From the NCBI GenBank assembly GCA_943736015.1, contig OX031063.1:39758672-39822671 (forward strand): 64,000 nt of DNA, in the 5' to 3' direction. How positions within the stretch are numbered: the stretch's first letter is position 1; every line of letters begins with the position of its first letter. Position numbers and translations under genes: made by a program. Below, piece by piece: positions 32,001-47,000 of this stretch. This DNA comes from Tridacna crocea (taxonomy: Eukaryota; Mollusca; Bivalvia; Cardiida; Cardiidae). The notes under the pieces are model-generated. The model was not told the DNA's origin. It did no database searches and saw only the letters and a program-made list of their open reading frames with translations.

Positions 32001-35000
32001 CAATCCCTGGTTTTTACGGGTCAGGAACAGAAGCCTTTTGAAAACATTGTGGGAAAAGGAGAAAATGCTGGTAACTAGCATTTTATCCTTTTTCCCACAG
32101 TGTTTTCTACCCCATCATATAGGAAAATCTTCTTTTTAGCAACTGGTAAGTTGTCATCTGCAGAATACTTTCAGTTTGGTGTGGTCCAAAATTTACCATT
32201 TGGGAAAGGGTTAACTTAGTATGGCACTGTAATATGAATTACAGATATTCTCAATTATTTTTGCCATTTTACTCTGATAACAAAATGGAAATTATCACTT
32301 CTTTAACTCTTTACCAAATGAAAAAAAAATTAGAACAGTCCAAATTTAGATTATTTGCAGACGACAAAATTAACATGACTAACAACTGAAATTTAGGAAG
32401 GGTGAGAAAGCTTAGTGGGAAAAGTTGAAGAAGGAAATGCTGGTTACCAGCATTTTCTCCTTTCCTAACAATGTTTTTAAAAGGCTTCTTTTGCAGAGTC
32501 ATGAAAACCTGGGATTGTTTGGTAAAGAGTTAATCAAAGGAGCATTTCCACAGAGGTTATTTCTTCCCCCATTTTCTCATTTCAACTTTACTTTTAACCA
32601 TGGGGAAAAATCCTTTGTGTTTTTTAGTTCTAAAATGAACACCCAATTTTTTGGGCCAGGATTAGAAGGGGTTGTCTCTTTAAGCCTGTACCAAACATCA
32701 AAATTTTAGACTTAAATCAAAAAGTAAAATTTGTTTCCAGTAGGGTAGAAAACAATGTGGGAAAAGTAGAAAATGCTGATTACCAGTATTTTCTCTTGTT
32801 CCCGCAATGTTTTCAGGGTCATAAAAACCAGGGACTGTTTGGTAAAGGGTTTACTAGATATTACTAGTAATCAACACTGCTTGAAAGGATTTATTGATCA
32901 TTTTTACTTAATATTTCAGATGGGACAGTTAGTGTTTGCAAGGCTTTTTTATCATCACATGGCGGGGCAGTTGGCAGGGCAGAAAGAGTTCAAAAACAGA
33001 TTATTCACATATCTAGATGGTAACTTGTTTATCCCTTTCTTATGAAAAAACTGTCAAGATTTGAATTTTGAACCAGCCATGAGGTCTTTTGAAAGCTTTG
33101 AGAGAAAATGAAAAAGTTCTGGTAATCAGCATTTTCTCCTCCTGGAAAGTTTTCTACCCAATCAAAGACCAGTTCCATCATTGAGCCACCATTAACTCTT
33201 TCCCAAATAATCCCAGGTTTTTACGATGCAGTTAAAGAAGGCTTTTGAAAATACCATGGGAAATGCTGGTAACCAGCATTTTCTGCTTTTTCCACTGTGT
33301 TTTCTACTCTTTCAAATACAAAAATCATCATTTATATTACATTTGATTTGTCGTCTGCAAACTCTTTTAATTTGGTATCTTGTCCAAAATTTTGTTGATT
33401 TTGAAAGGGCTAATTTTTCACCTGCAAGTGGTTTAAATTTTGATAAGTCTAAGATTTTGTCGTGTCGCAAAGAATTGACAAAAGCTAATGTTCTAAAAAT
33501 GAGCCATGCTCTGTGAAAAGGGGCCTTTACCAGACCAAACAATTTTAGCCTTGTCCAAATTGAAAGCATTTGCAGACAACAATCTCAATGTGGCTCAAAT
33601 GCTGAAATGTTTCTTTGATAGGGTAGAAAACATTGTGGGAAAAGGAGAAAATGCTGGTAACCAGCATTTTCTCCTTTTTCTACAGTGTTTTCAGAAGGCC
33701 ATTTTCCCAGGATCATTTAAAAGTCGTCATCGAGTGGGAAAGAGTTAATGCATCTGCAAAAGCTTTTACCTAGGTTAGTCTTGGTAGTCTGTTAACCATT
33801 ACCACACGATCCCTACTTTTGACGCCCCTAAGAAAGAAGCCTTTAGAAAACATTGTGGGAAAAGGAGAAAATGCTGGTAACCAGCATTTTCTCCTTTCCC
33901 CACAATGTTTTCTACCCTTCACAAAACAAATTTCAAATTTTCACTCACTTTTATTTTGTCGTCCTAAAATTTTGTAGTCTGGTAATGAGTTAAGGCTGAC
34001 TTGAGTCAAACCTATTTGCTCTTGGTCAATTTTCTGCATGTCCTTGGACTGGTGTACCTCATAATTCAGTATCTTGTTGGACAAAATGGATTAACCCTTT
34101 CCCAAACGATGAATTTTAGATTCTTTTAGATTCAAAACATCAGCAGACAACAAATTTAACATTTGTACAAATGATTTTAAGCTCTCTGATAGAACAGAAA
34201 ACTGGGAAAAGGAAGAACAGAAAACAGATTACCAGCATTTTCTCCTTTTCCCACAATGTTTCCATAAGCCTTCTTTCCTAGGGTCACGAAAACCAGGGGT
34301 TGTTTGGTAAAGAGTGAAATGAATCTGCAATGAGGTGTTGACCTCTGTGGGATAATGGATCAAGAAGATGTCTTGAACCCTATTTTGCCGGGGCATGGCT
34401 CAAATGTTAAAACACTAGTCTTATCTCTTGAACACACAATCCTGACTTTCTGCGAAAGAAGCCTTTTGAAACCATTGTCGGAAAGGGAGAAAATGCTGGT
34501 AGCCAGCATTTTGTTCTTTTCCTACAATGTTTTCTACTTTATCATTTTGACAGATTGCACTATTTAAGCCACATTGAAATTATTGCCTGCAAATTTTCTC
34601 AATTTGGACAAGTCTAAAATTTTGTTGTTTAGTAAAGAGTTGAATTTTACTGTTAGTGAATCACAGTATTGTACTTTTCTCTAGTTGATTTTGAAGCCCT
34701 CAAATAAACAGTGTATTTAAACAATACAGGTTTACAAGAATGTCAGGAAGCCTACAGCCCCTATCCTAACGCCCTTCTCTCCCTTCGTTTCATCATCACT
34801 GTTGGGAAAATCATTATGTCTGATACACAGTTGGAACCTGGAGAAATCAAAGAGGGAGACAACATTCGAAAGTCTGCTTTGAGTCGCCCTAGTGCTGTAA
34901 GTTTAGGGCTTTTTCTGATGTTCTGTTAACTTTAACTGTTAAATTATAGGTTTTTTTTTTTTTTTTCTGGTTTTTCACACCTGTAGTACACAGGTGGGAA

Positions 35001-38000
35001 CCAGCATTTTCTCATTATCCCACAATGTTTTCTACCTTTCACATAACAAATTTCAATTTTTTAGTCACATATATCTTATTGTCTGCGTATAGTTTCAATT
35101 TTGACAAAGTCCAAAATTTTGTCATTTGATAAATAAAAAGTTAATGGGAACTTCTTACACATCTTGTATCTTACAGAAAAGCAATGAGACCTCAAAACTG
35201 ACGGATACAACCAAAGAACTTTCAAACAAGCACACCTCTCACAGTGTGGCCATCAGCAGCAGCGTCCATGATTTGAGTCCCACACTGTGGCATGCCCTTG
35301 ATGTTTGGAGATGCACCAACCATCTCAGTGGGGGGCTGTCTGAAGCCCTGAAAGCCCTCGCACATTGTGGGATGGGACTGGTCAATGAGAGCTGGTAAGA
35401 ATACTTGGGCTTGTGCTGATAGTAAAGTAATTTGAAGCTCACTTCTAGATTCAAATTTTACGATTTTGCATTTAGTATTGGAATGGAACTGTTTATTTCT
35501 ACATTAACCCTTGCCCAAACGACAAACTTTTGGACTAGACCAAATTGAAAGCATTTGCAGACGACAATTCAGCTCTTGCTGAAAAGATGATTTCTGTCTA
35601 TGATAGGGTAGAAAACATTGTGGGAAAAGGAGAAAATGCTGGTAACCAGCATTTTCTCCTTTTCCCACAATGTTTTCAAAAGGCTACTATTCTAAACCCG
35701 TAAAAACTGAAGATTGTTTGGGAAAGGGTTAATTTAAGCCTTTCCCAAACAATCCCTAGTTTTCACAACCACGAGAAGGAAACCTTCTGAAAATATTATG
35801 GGAAAAGGAGAAAATGCTGATAACCATGAAAGTTGTCTTTCTTTAAGCAAAAACATTCAGGAGAAATAAGAAAATTCTGGTTACCTGCATTTTCTCCATT
35901 TTCCATTATGTTTTCAAAAGCTTTCTCTCACAGGGTCAGGATCGTGCAGTATAGGGTTGATATATTTTTTATCAACCTTTACAGATTGGATGCAGAAGAC
36001 TTTATCCTTGTGAAATAGGAATATAAGGTTTAACTGTTTACCAAACAACAAATTTTTAGACTGGACCAAATTTAAAGTGTCTGCAGATGACATATTAAAT
36101 CTTGTTAATATGATGATTTCTGACTTTGATAGGGCAGAAAATATTTTTGGAGAAGGAGAAAATGTTGGTTACAAGCATTTCTCCTTTTCCCACAACATTT
36201 TTATAGGCTTCTTTGTCAGGGTTGTTAAAAGTCGGGATTGTGTGGTAATGAGTTGATAAAGGTGAACACTTGAGGGCAAAGAGAGAACTTGATTATCTTG
36301 AGAAAATTCTCCATTAGCTACAATATTCTAATATTATTCTAATTCTAATAATATTCTAATTCTTTTTACAAGACCACAGAAATCTTTTGCAGAAAGTAAT
36401 CATATAACTCATTACCAAAAAACAAAACTTAACCTACAATATCCAAATATAAAACGAAGTAAATGTCGCTAAAATAATGACATTTGTCTTCAAAAAGGTA
36501 GATAACACATTTCAGAAAAGGAGGGAATGCTAGTTACTAGCGTTTTTCCTTTTACAATAATGTTTTCAATAACCTCCTCCATTACAATTGTATGGAAAAG
36601 GGTTAAAGTACTGATGAAAGATACCATGAAAATGACTTTTTTCAGGGTAGACAGTATGATAGCCTTGCAAATATTAGCTGAAGCTGCAAAATCCAGTATA
36701 TCTACCATGAGGACCTTACACAACATGGCGCGTGGATTCCGTATTAAAGAAGTGGGTCAGACTCCCCCAGGCAGCAGTAGATCAGAAAGCTCAGGTATAT
36801 GTTCTTTGCAGTGTGTAGAACACCATACTTTTGATCCTCTTCCAGATTTTGGAGACAGAGATCAGACCCAGCAATGTTTGCAGTTATAACGATTGTAAAT
36901 GTTCATTCAACTTTTTTCAGCAGTCTAATGATTTAACTTCAGGTAACATTTCATATAACAATTGTATTCGAACGAGTTCTTAAACATGAACACATTCCTT
37001 TTCCTACATCATTTTTCATGTTACCACTCTGAAATATGTATATTGTTTTTCTGTTTTGGATGAAAGAAACCACTGTAGTACTCTGAAGATCCCTGAATTA
37101 TTTAGTATATGCATGTAAAGTTGTCAAAATTTTTATGGGAAATCTTTGCTTTTTATTTTTTCACTATCATGTTTTCATTTTGTTTTCCATTTATAGAGCA
37201 GAAACTGAAACAAGAATTTGGTAGGTGACTTTGTATGTTTGTTGGTAGGGGCATACTAACAGGGAACTTTGTGAATTATATCAGTACATTGTATATCATT
37301 CTAACGAGATGTTCCTGTATGTTCTTTTGCCCATCTTGTACCCATGTTGTATACATATCATTTTGATCTGGTACATGTATATCATACTAACAAAATGTTC
37401 TTGATTATTCTTTGGATCATCTTATAATACCTAGGTTGTAGGGAACTCATTTTGATCTTTTAACTCTTTACCGCCCAACAAAATTTTAGACTGGTTCAAG
37501 TTGAAAGCTTTTGCAGACGACAAAATAAAGGTGACTGAAAAATCGAAATTTTATCTTGGAAGGGTAGAAAATACTGTGGGAAAAGGAGAAAATGCTGGTT
37601 ACCAGCATTTTCTCCTTTTCCTGCAGTGTTTTCAAAAGGCTTCTTTCTCAGGGGCATCAAAAGTAGGGATTGTGTGGTAATAGGTAAAGTGCTTTCTCCG
37701 GAGAATTTTGTAAAATACTTGACCCTGTACTAAACAATTCCCTTTTTAAACAACTTTGGAGAAATGCAATATCCGAAAAGATTGTAAGAAAAGAAGAAAA
37801 TGTCAGTCACCAGCATTTTTTTTTGTCTTTTCTGTCAATGTTTTCCATCCTTTGGAAGACAATCCTGTTATTTGAATAGCACTTAATATGTCTTCTTAAC
37901 CCTTTCCCAAACAACAAAATTTTAGACTGGTCCAAATTGAAAGCACTTGCATACGACAAAATAAACGTAACTCAAAAATTGAAATTTGTTTCCAGCATGG

Positions 38001-41000
38001 TAGAAAACATTGTGGGAAAAGGAGAAAATGCTGGTTACCAGCATTTTCTCCTTTTCCTACAATGTTTTCAAAAAGCTTCTATCCCGGGGTCGCAAAAACC
38101 AAGGATTGTTTTGTAGAGGGTTAAAATGCTGTCAATTTAAGCAAGTGTAAAATTTTGTCTGATTTAGGCTTAAGGACAGCATTTACCAACCATTCTGCAT
38201 TGGTGATCACGACTCTAGTATATACTTTACTAACAAAACAAAAATGTATCTCTAGATCTAGCTATCTTATGTTCAAGTACATGTAGTATATGATTGAATT
38301 TTTGTTTCCCTCTGATGTGTCCTCATTTTCCTACAAACTCTAGCTCCTGTGCTATCCTGTAGTGGACCTATATATCTTGTTTATTTAACTCTTAACCTAA
38401 CAACAAAATTTCAGGGGCCTTTAAAATGAAAAATATATGTTTTATCCATTTAGGTGATAAACTGTCAACGACAGAAGAAATGATCTGGGTATTTGGATAT
38501 GCATAACTCTTTACCGAACAACAAAATTTTAGACATCTGACATCCAAATTGACAGCTGCTGCAGACGACAATTTGTGAGTGGCTCAAATTATGGAATTTG
38601 TGTGTGATAGGGTAGGAAACATTGAGGGACGAGGAGAAAATGCCGGTTACCAGCATTTTCTCCTCTTTCCACAATGTTTTCACAAGGCTTCTTTTTCAGG
38701 GTTGTTAAAGAATTGCATTAAGTGGTAAAGCGTTAAGCCTTTACTCCATAAGGCATTTCTATGGTATCTTTAATTGACCCTAAATAACAGCAAGGATGAA
38801 GCCGTTTTACATGTGTATATGACCCATTTTGACAGCATAGATAACATTGTGGCAAAAGGTGAAATTGCTCGTCACGAGCAATTTCACCTTTTGCCACAAT
38901 GTTTTCCAAAGGCTCCTTCAAGCAATGCGTAGAAATGAGTATTTATGGAGTAAAGGGTTAACCCTTTATGAAATGAAAAGTCTTAAACTTGTCTGTATCG
39001 AAAGTGTTTGTAGAAAACAAGGCTAATATGGTAGGATTTATCTGTGAATTGATAGGAAACATCCTGGGAAGAGTAGAAAATACTGGTTTTTGTAGTATAT
39101 TCTTCCTTTCCCACAATTGTTTTTTCAATACTTCCATCAGGACAGTTGAAACCTGGTTTGTGTTTCAAAACATTTAAAGATGTCAAATTGTTGTAATAAA
39201 ATTTATTGTCTTACTCAGTATATCTCACAAGTTATGGACATGGTAGATCCAGGATTAGCCTGCACTTCTTTGTAGTCTGATCTTGATCTACATTGCCTTT
39301 TAGGTAATAATTTTTGGCCAGACTCACTTCTACTTTGTGGGATATGTAGTTGTCTGTTCACATGAATTTTTATATTTTGTATGAGCAACATATTGTCGAA
39401 AAGTGTCAAAATCACATGTATTATGTCAGTTTGGTAAAAAATGACATCATTCCTGGATTTCACTTTGAAAACTGTAAAGATCTCTTATTAAACCAAGGTT
39501 CTTGGATTAATGATTTCTAATATGAGCCATGTTATATGAAAAGGGAGCTTAATGCATTTGCAAAAAGTATTGACCCAGGTCAGCCTGCGCAGTCCGTGCA
39601 TGCTGCCATGGGCGAAAACCTTACACTATTAGTCAATTATATGTTTGTCAAGGGACCAATATACTTCATGATTAAGTCAGTTATCGAAAACAGTGTCTCC
39701 GATAGGTCAATAATCATTTGATGATTTCAGTTAGTTGCATGTATAACTGAGATGCATTAAGCCCTCTTTTTCCAGAGCACAGCACAAGCTGACCTGGGCC
39801 AAAACTTTTCGCTGTTGGTCAGTTTTCTGTGTAGCCAAGGACTAGTCTACCTTGTGATTAAGTTGGTTATTAAAACAATGGTTGTTATAGATACATATCT
39901 ATGTGATGGTTGGCTTGGTCAAATGTATCACAGAGATGTATGAAGACCCTTTTTCCAGAAAGTTGCTTATATATATTATACCTAAACCCCTTGCCAGAGG
40001 ATAAGACTTAACTGTTTACCACACAAGAAAATTTTAGACCAGTCCAAATTGAAAGCAGACAACAAAATAAATGTGACTAAAAAATTGAAATTTGTTTTGG
40101 GAAGGGTAGTTTTGGGTCATTTTCTCCTTTTCCAACAAAGTTTTCAAAAGGCTTCTTTTTTAAGGTCGTTGAAAGTTGGGATTGTGTGGTAAAGAGTTGA
40201 AGCATTTACAAAGGACAAATTATTTGTCTTTGGAAGGATAGAAAATATTTTAATGTTTTCTCCATTTTCTGTACACCGCTGAAAAATCAGGATTGTTTGA
40301 TAAAATAGTGAGGTATACATGATGTGTTCAAAATTGATCTGGACTGCATGACACTGTTTCATGCAGTTTTGTTAGCATCTGTTCAATCTGCAGCAATGAC
40401 ACAGATGCTCATTACTTAAGCCGTAACAGGATGTGACTTTTATGCTACTTTGTTATTCTAGTTGAAGAAGATTTGTCATCATTTGAAGATGAGCCAGAAC
40501 CTCCAAGGGTTAAAAAAGTGTTAAGATTTGGTAGGCTGTTTGCAGTACAGTTGAAGTCAACTTAGATTTAATTAGTAGAGATTTTTTTTTTTTATGTAGA
40601 GTTGTTGTATGTCTTCTACCTGTAACAGTCCTAGGTACAGGCCCATGTTTGTGTCCTGAATTTTTGCCCTTCATCAGACAATTTTGGTTTAATGGTCCTG
40701 TGGAGGAGGGCTTGTGAAAATATTGTAGGAAAAGGAGAAAATGCTGATAACGAGCATTTTCTCCTTTTATTACCAGCGTTTTCTCCTTTTACCACAGTAT
40801 GTTCAGAAGCTCTTTTCTTCAGTGTCTTTTAAAAAACAGGCTTGTTTTTTTAACAGTATAAATACATCAGAGAAGTTGAACTTGACATATAGTTTTGGGT
40901 CATTTCTTGAAATACTGGAGAACATGGCTTGTGTGTAGGATTGTGCAGACTTTATGTTAGGAAAGACTTTGTTTCAGCACTTTCACCTGAAAATACTCTT

Positions 41001-44000
41001 GGCAAATGATATACAGTAACATCCAGGTCAATGGTATGGAAGAGTTTAGTAAGGAAAAAATATTTATATTCATATTAAAATATTTAGCACCTGTTATAAA
41101 CAAATCTCATAACTTCAGCAATATGTAATATGGCATCTGCAAATGCTTTCAATTTAGTTGAGTATAAGATCTTGTTGTCAGGTATAAAGGCATCCACACA
41201 GCAAAATTTTAGACTTATCCAAATTGAAAGCATTTGCAGACAAAAATTTTATAGAGGCTCAAATGACACAATTTTTCTTTGAAACTTTGTGGGAAAAGGA
41301 GAAAATGCTTTTCTCTCAATGTTTTCAAAAGCTTCTCCCTCAGGGTTGTTAGAAGTTGTCATTGTGTGGTAAAGGGTTAAAATATAGTAAAATAACACTT
41401 TGAAGCAGATAGCAAAATCCTGAGTACATGTAATGTTATTTCAAGCTTACCTTTTGGAGAAAAAAATCTCCACAATGAACATTGTAGATCCAATATCAGA
41501 TTTCAAATTATGTGTACTCTGATCTTGATCTACACTCCCCGCAAAAGGTAAATAAGTCAGGCTTAGCCAGCGCAAGAGTTTAGACCAATGAAGTCCGAGA
41601 GGAATAGATGTTTGATGGATTTAGAGAGTGATGATTGCATTGCACAGTACAATCACCATCATTATTGTCTTTTACTTCTTTGTCTTTTTGTCTTTGCACT
41701 GTTTTAATCATAGGACACACAGTTTGTTAGAAATTTGATAGTTGTTCATTCAAATAACATCATAGTATTGTATGTTTTGTCATTTTTTCCTTGAGTTTCA
41801 AAATCTGCCGTATCTTTGTTATGCATTATTGTGTTTCTGAATTCTTTCCAACACAGTCATTGATTTAAGATACTTTGAGATAGAAGGCTTTTCAATACAT
41901 TGTGGTGAAGGAGAAAATCTTCTTTTCACATGATGTTTCATACCCTTTCAAAGACAAATTCTATGGTTTGAGTCTTTTTCAATTGCTTTAAATTTGGACA
42001 AGTCTAACGGGTTTTTATCTTGTAAAGATTTGACACAAATTGAGCTTAGATGCATAAATACATGTGCAAAAATTGTGAGAAAACAAGCAATTGCCATCAA
42101 GGGTAATCTTTCCTTTTGCCACAATTTTTTTTTTGAGAGTCATGTGCCTCCAGGATGTTACTGAAATAATGTTGAAAATGACTAACTCTTTACCACACAA
42201 TTTGGACTTTTAACGACCCTGAGAAAGAAAGCTTTTGAAAACATTGTGGCAAAAGGAGATAATGCTAGTCACCAGCATTTTCTCCTTTTCCCACAATGTT
42301 TTCTACCCTTTCCTTATCAATTTTTGTTTCAGAATTATTTTGCAAATGCTTTCAAAATTTTGTCGTTTGGTAAAAGTTAAACACCATGCAAAAAACAAAC
42401 AAACCAACAAGATCTAGGATCAGATTGCACTTAATCCGCACCTGATCGTTTTCCCTCAGTATTGTAAAGTTACGAAACTATGAAATTTTAGATCTTGTTC
42501 ATGTTTCCAGAATACACTTGTATTGCAAAGAAAGTTTAACCTGTCCATCTGTATTGAGTAATCTACTGTATTAAGAGACCACTTTTTTTATTTTTTCATT
42601 TATTCATACATATTCTTCTTACCAAATGACAATGTTTTAGACATGAGAACAGTTTAACTCATTACCAAATGACAAATTTTAGGTTTGTCCAAATCCGAAG
42701 CATTTGCAGACGACAAAGTAAAAGTGACTAGAAATTCAAAATTTGTTTTGTGAAGGTAAGAAAAATTGTGGGAAAAGGAGAAAATGCTGGTTACCAGCAT
42801 TTTCTCCTTTTCCTACAATGTTTTCAAAAGGCTTCTTTCTCAGGGGCATCAAAAGTAGGGATTGTGTGGTAATGGCTTAAAGGTTAGGTATTCTAGATAA
42901 CCCATTGAAATGGGTCTTAAATTATGGGATATGCCTCTGAAAGTGTAAAAAGGTTTACTAGGAAATGGCTAAATGCGGATTACCAGCATTTCCTTATTTT
43001 CCAAGAAGTTTTTTAAAAGCCTACATATGTAGGGTCATTAATACATAGCATTGTTTGATAAAGTTTGACAGAACTGAACCAACTGTAACAGGCCATTTTA
43101 TGACAATTCTGTATTGGTCTCCTAATACAGGTTAGTTTAGTTTAGGATGATTTTGTTCTACATGTTTGTCTGATGTTGAACGGTTTGGTGATGGGGGTAT
43201 GTAATTTGTGTTATCAGTGTTTCATTTCTCAAGATTGTTGCTTTGGGTGTGCTAGATATCTCTGTGTCCGGAGTAAAAAAAGAATTCTAAGTATAAAAAT
43301 TCTTTAACCTGTATAACACAGATACAATGATCATTTTGGGCAGAGTGTCTCGCACAGGAGGCTGTTCTATGTAGGATTGGCATTCACTAAAAATTTAAGT
43401 CTTAACCTCACAATTCCACGTTTTAACAATCCTGCTGAAAGATAGGGCTTATGAAAAGATTGCTGGAAAAGGAAAAAAATACTGAAAAACAATATTTCTA
43501 CCATATCAACAACAGATAAGCATTTGAGCTACATTTGATTTGTCGACTACAAATAATTTGATTTTGGACAGACTGGTGTAAGCTTTTGTTATTTGATAAA
43601 GATTGAAATTTTGTTTTAAGTCATTATTTTCAATCACCAATGTGTGTCTTTTGCACAAAGTGGCTGTCCTGTACTGGGTAGCGATCATTAGATTCTTTTA
43701 AGTTATAAGACATCTATGCAAGTTTTAACATTGTATCCTTCCATTCAGTTCATCATATTTCAGATTTTATTTTCAGACATATCTATTTTTTCCTTCAAAG
43801 TAGCGCAGTTTTTTTTTTTTTCAAATTTCTTCACTTCATCACATTATACTCACTAGATCAACAGGATCTCTTCACTGGTCTTTCTTTGTCTTTGATTGGA
43901 CAGTACTCTTAGGAGAAAAAAATTGTTGGTTTAACTCTTTACCACATGAGAAAATTTTAGACTGGTCCAAATTGAAAGCATTTGCAGACGACAAAATAAA

Positions 44001-47000
44001 GGTGACTGAAAAATTGAAATCTGTTCTGGGAAGGGTAGAAAACACTGTGGGAAAAGGAGAAAATGCTGGTTACCAGCATTTTCTCCTTTTCCCACAGTGT
44101 TTTCAAAAGGCTTCTTTCTCAGGGGCGTCAAAAGTAGGGATTGTGTGGTAATGGGTTAAATTCAAATCATTTGCAAACAACATACTGAAAGAATTGTCTT
44201 GGAAAGGATAGAAAACATTGTGGGAAAATAAGAAAATGCCGTTAACAAGCATTTTCTCATTTTCTCTCAGTGTTTTTGAAAGATGACTGAATCAAGGTTG
44301 TTAGATCTATAACAAGGGAATGTGTGCTGAAGGATTAAGTCAGGATAATTTTCCATATTTTACAAGAATGTTTTCAAAGTTGCCTGCTATGAATTTGTTT
44401 TAGAGTCCTACAGTTTTTCTAGTGAGGAGTCAACCCCTAGAAAGGGCCGTGAGTCACACGCCAGTATGGCCAGCTCTAAACCCACACTAAGCGACATTTA
44501 TGAAAGGAGTGAAGAGGGAGACTCTGAGAAGAGGCCAGATACATCTAATAAAACCAATGCGGGAACAGGTATGCATGGTTGTATTGTATCGTAATCTGCA
44601 TTGCAGGAAGAAGAGAAATTTTATCATCAAATACCCTTTAATTCATTACCACACAATCCTGACTTCTGACTATTCTGAGAATGAAGCCTGTTGAAAACAT
44701 TTTGGGAAAAGGAGAAAATGCTGGTAACCAGCATTTTCTCCTTTCCCTACAATGTTTTCTGCTCTCCTACAGTACTGTTTCAATTTTTGAGTCACATTTA
44801 ATTTGTTGTCTGCAAACGCTTTCAATTTGGACTGGTCTAAAATTTTGTTGTTTGATAAAGAGTTAAATTGTTGTCGGCTAATCATTTTGATATAAAGGAC
44901 TTAGGGTACTTCTTATTTACATGTAATTACCTTTACCTAATGACAGTTTACTTTAAATTGTAGACCGCTTTTGAAAACATTGTGACCTAAGGAGAAATAG
45001 TTTGTAACTAGTACTTTCTCCTTTTTCCACAAAAATTCCAAATGCATTATGATACTAATGAAAGATTATTGAAAAAGGTAGGAAAATCAAGAAGTATGTA
45101 TAAAATCTTTGGTTTAAATTTCACAATAGTAGTTGCTACCAGGATAGATTGTATCAAGACCAGATGGCATATTTTGTGCAGTCTGATCTTAAATCTACCC
45201 TTTCCTTCATGCTGGTTACTCTTACTTTTGATTTAATCAGATTTTGATTATTTCTTACTTAAACAGATTCAAAAGAGCCAAATAACTTCATCAGTCCTGG
45301 GATGGAGTCCTCCTCTGTGTCTATAGATGCTGCAGGTAACACAAAACCCAGTACATCTGAAGCAACAACTAGTGGAAAACAGAGGTAACTGGATCATACA
45401 TTATTGTTGCCTTCATCTTGTCATTTATCCCACTGTCTTCTAGTACAAGATTTCACCTCTCTCTGTAGTTGTGCTTTACCACTCTTTACCACACAAGAAA
45501 ATTTCAGACTGGTCCAAATCGAAAGCATTTGCAGACAACAAAATAAATGTGACTGAAAAATCGAAATTTGGTTTTGGAAGGGTAGAAAACATTGTGGGAA
45601 AAGGAGAAAATGCTGGTTACCAGCATTTTCTCCTTTTCCCTCAATGTTTTCAAAAGGCTTCTTTCTCAGGGTCGTTAAAAGTTTGGATTGTGTGGTAAAG
45701 AGTTACGACAGATCTTAATTGAAAGCATATGCAGACCACAAGATAACTGTTGATAGAACACTGGAATTTCTCTCTGATTTAGTCAAAAATATCGTAGGAA
45801 ACAGAGAAAATGCTGGTTACCAGCATTTTCTCCTTTTCCCTCTATGTATTTAAAAGCTTTGTTCCTCTGGGTGGTTAAAAGTTGGATCTATTTTAAGATA
45901 TAACCTTCTTTCTAACGTGGTTTATCCTTCAATAAACCACACTTGTGAGATTTTATGAGGCACAATAAGTAATCAATAAGGGCTATAGCCGAATTGTTTA
46001 TTCATTGCACCTCATAACTGACAACATGATTTATTGAATGATAGACCACAATAGAAAGAAGATTATTTCGATTCTAACATGCCCAACTCTTAATCAAACA
46101 GAAATAAGTTCATACTCTTTTATGGAATGACGTCACTCTACATAGAAAAACAGAGATTTTACTATGCTTTTGTTGCACTGTATCTATAGAGCCGAATTCA
46201 CATGTCATATTAGAATAAAAGGTTTACAAAGCTCGACAGAGCTGGAATTCAATCTTACAGCCTCTTGATTTCTGGCTGTGTCTTCTACCAAGTTCTATGC
46301 TCAGCTGCTACGAAATGAAAAGAAACACTGTCATACTGGTTAACACTTCACCACACGAAAAATTTTAGACTGGTTCAAATTGAAAGCATTTGCAGACAAC
46401 AAAATAAAGGTGACTGAAAAATTGAAATTTGTTCTAGGAAGGGTACAAAACAACTGTGGGAAAAGGAGAAGATGCTGGTTATCAGCATTTTCTCCTTTTC
46501 CCACAGTGTTTTCAGAAGGCTTCTTTCGCAGGGTATCAAATGTAGGGATTGTGTGGTAATGCGTTAAAGTGCGATATCTATGCTGAATTCAAGTTCTGTT
46601 GCAGTTTAGATTCAGACTTATTAAAAAATGGTAGGGTTATTGCATGGAGTGTTTCTGAAACAGGGAGAAACCCACACCAAGAGAGCCCAGTGGCAAGAGA
46701 GAGGTATCCTTTGATGCTGATGCAGCTACTACTACTGAAAAAGTGACTGAACCCATTAGAAGAGGCACACCAAAGTCCACAGGGTAGGCGTATCACAGAC
46801 TTTCAAAAAGAATGATCTGATTGTCTCTGAAAAAAAAATGAAATGGATGATTTTTTCCCCTTGGTTTAACCCTTTACTGAACAATCCCTGGTTTTAATGA
46901 CCCTAAAGAAGAAGCCCTGTGAAAACAATGTGGGAAAAGGAGAAAATGCTGGTAACCAGCATTTTCTCCTTTTCCCACATTGTTTTCAAAACTCTTCGAG

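Noticed and set aside
38454-38488. A possible extra TMEM232 exon (GDKLSTTEEMIW) between exons 9 and 10
   Set aside because: Acceptor ATCCATTTAG and the reading are plausible, but it ends in phase 0 and would break the frame into the next exon, which needs phase 1.
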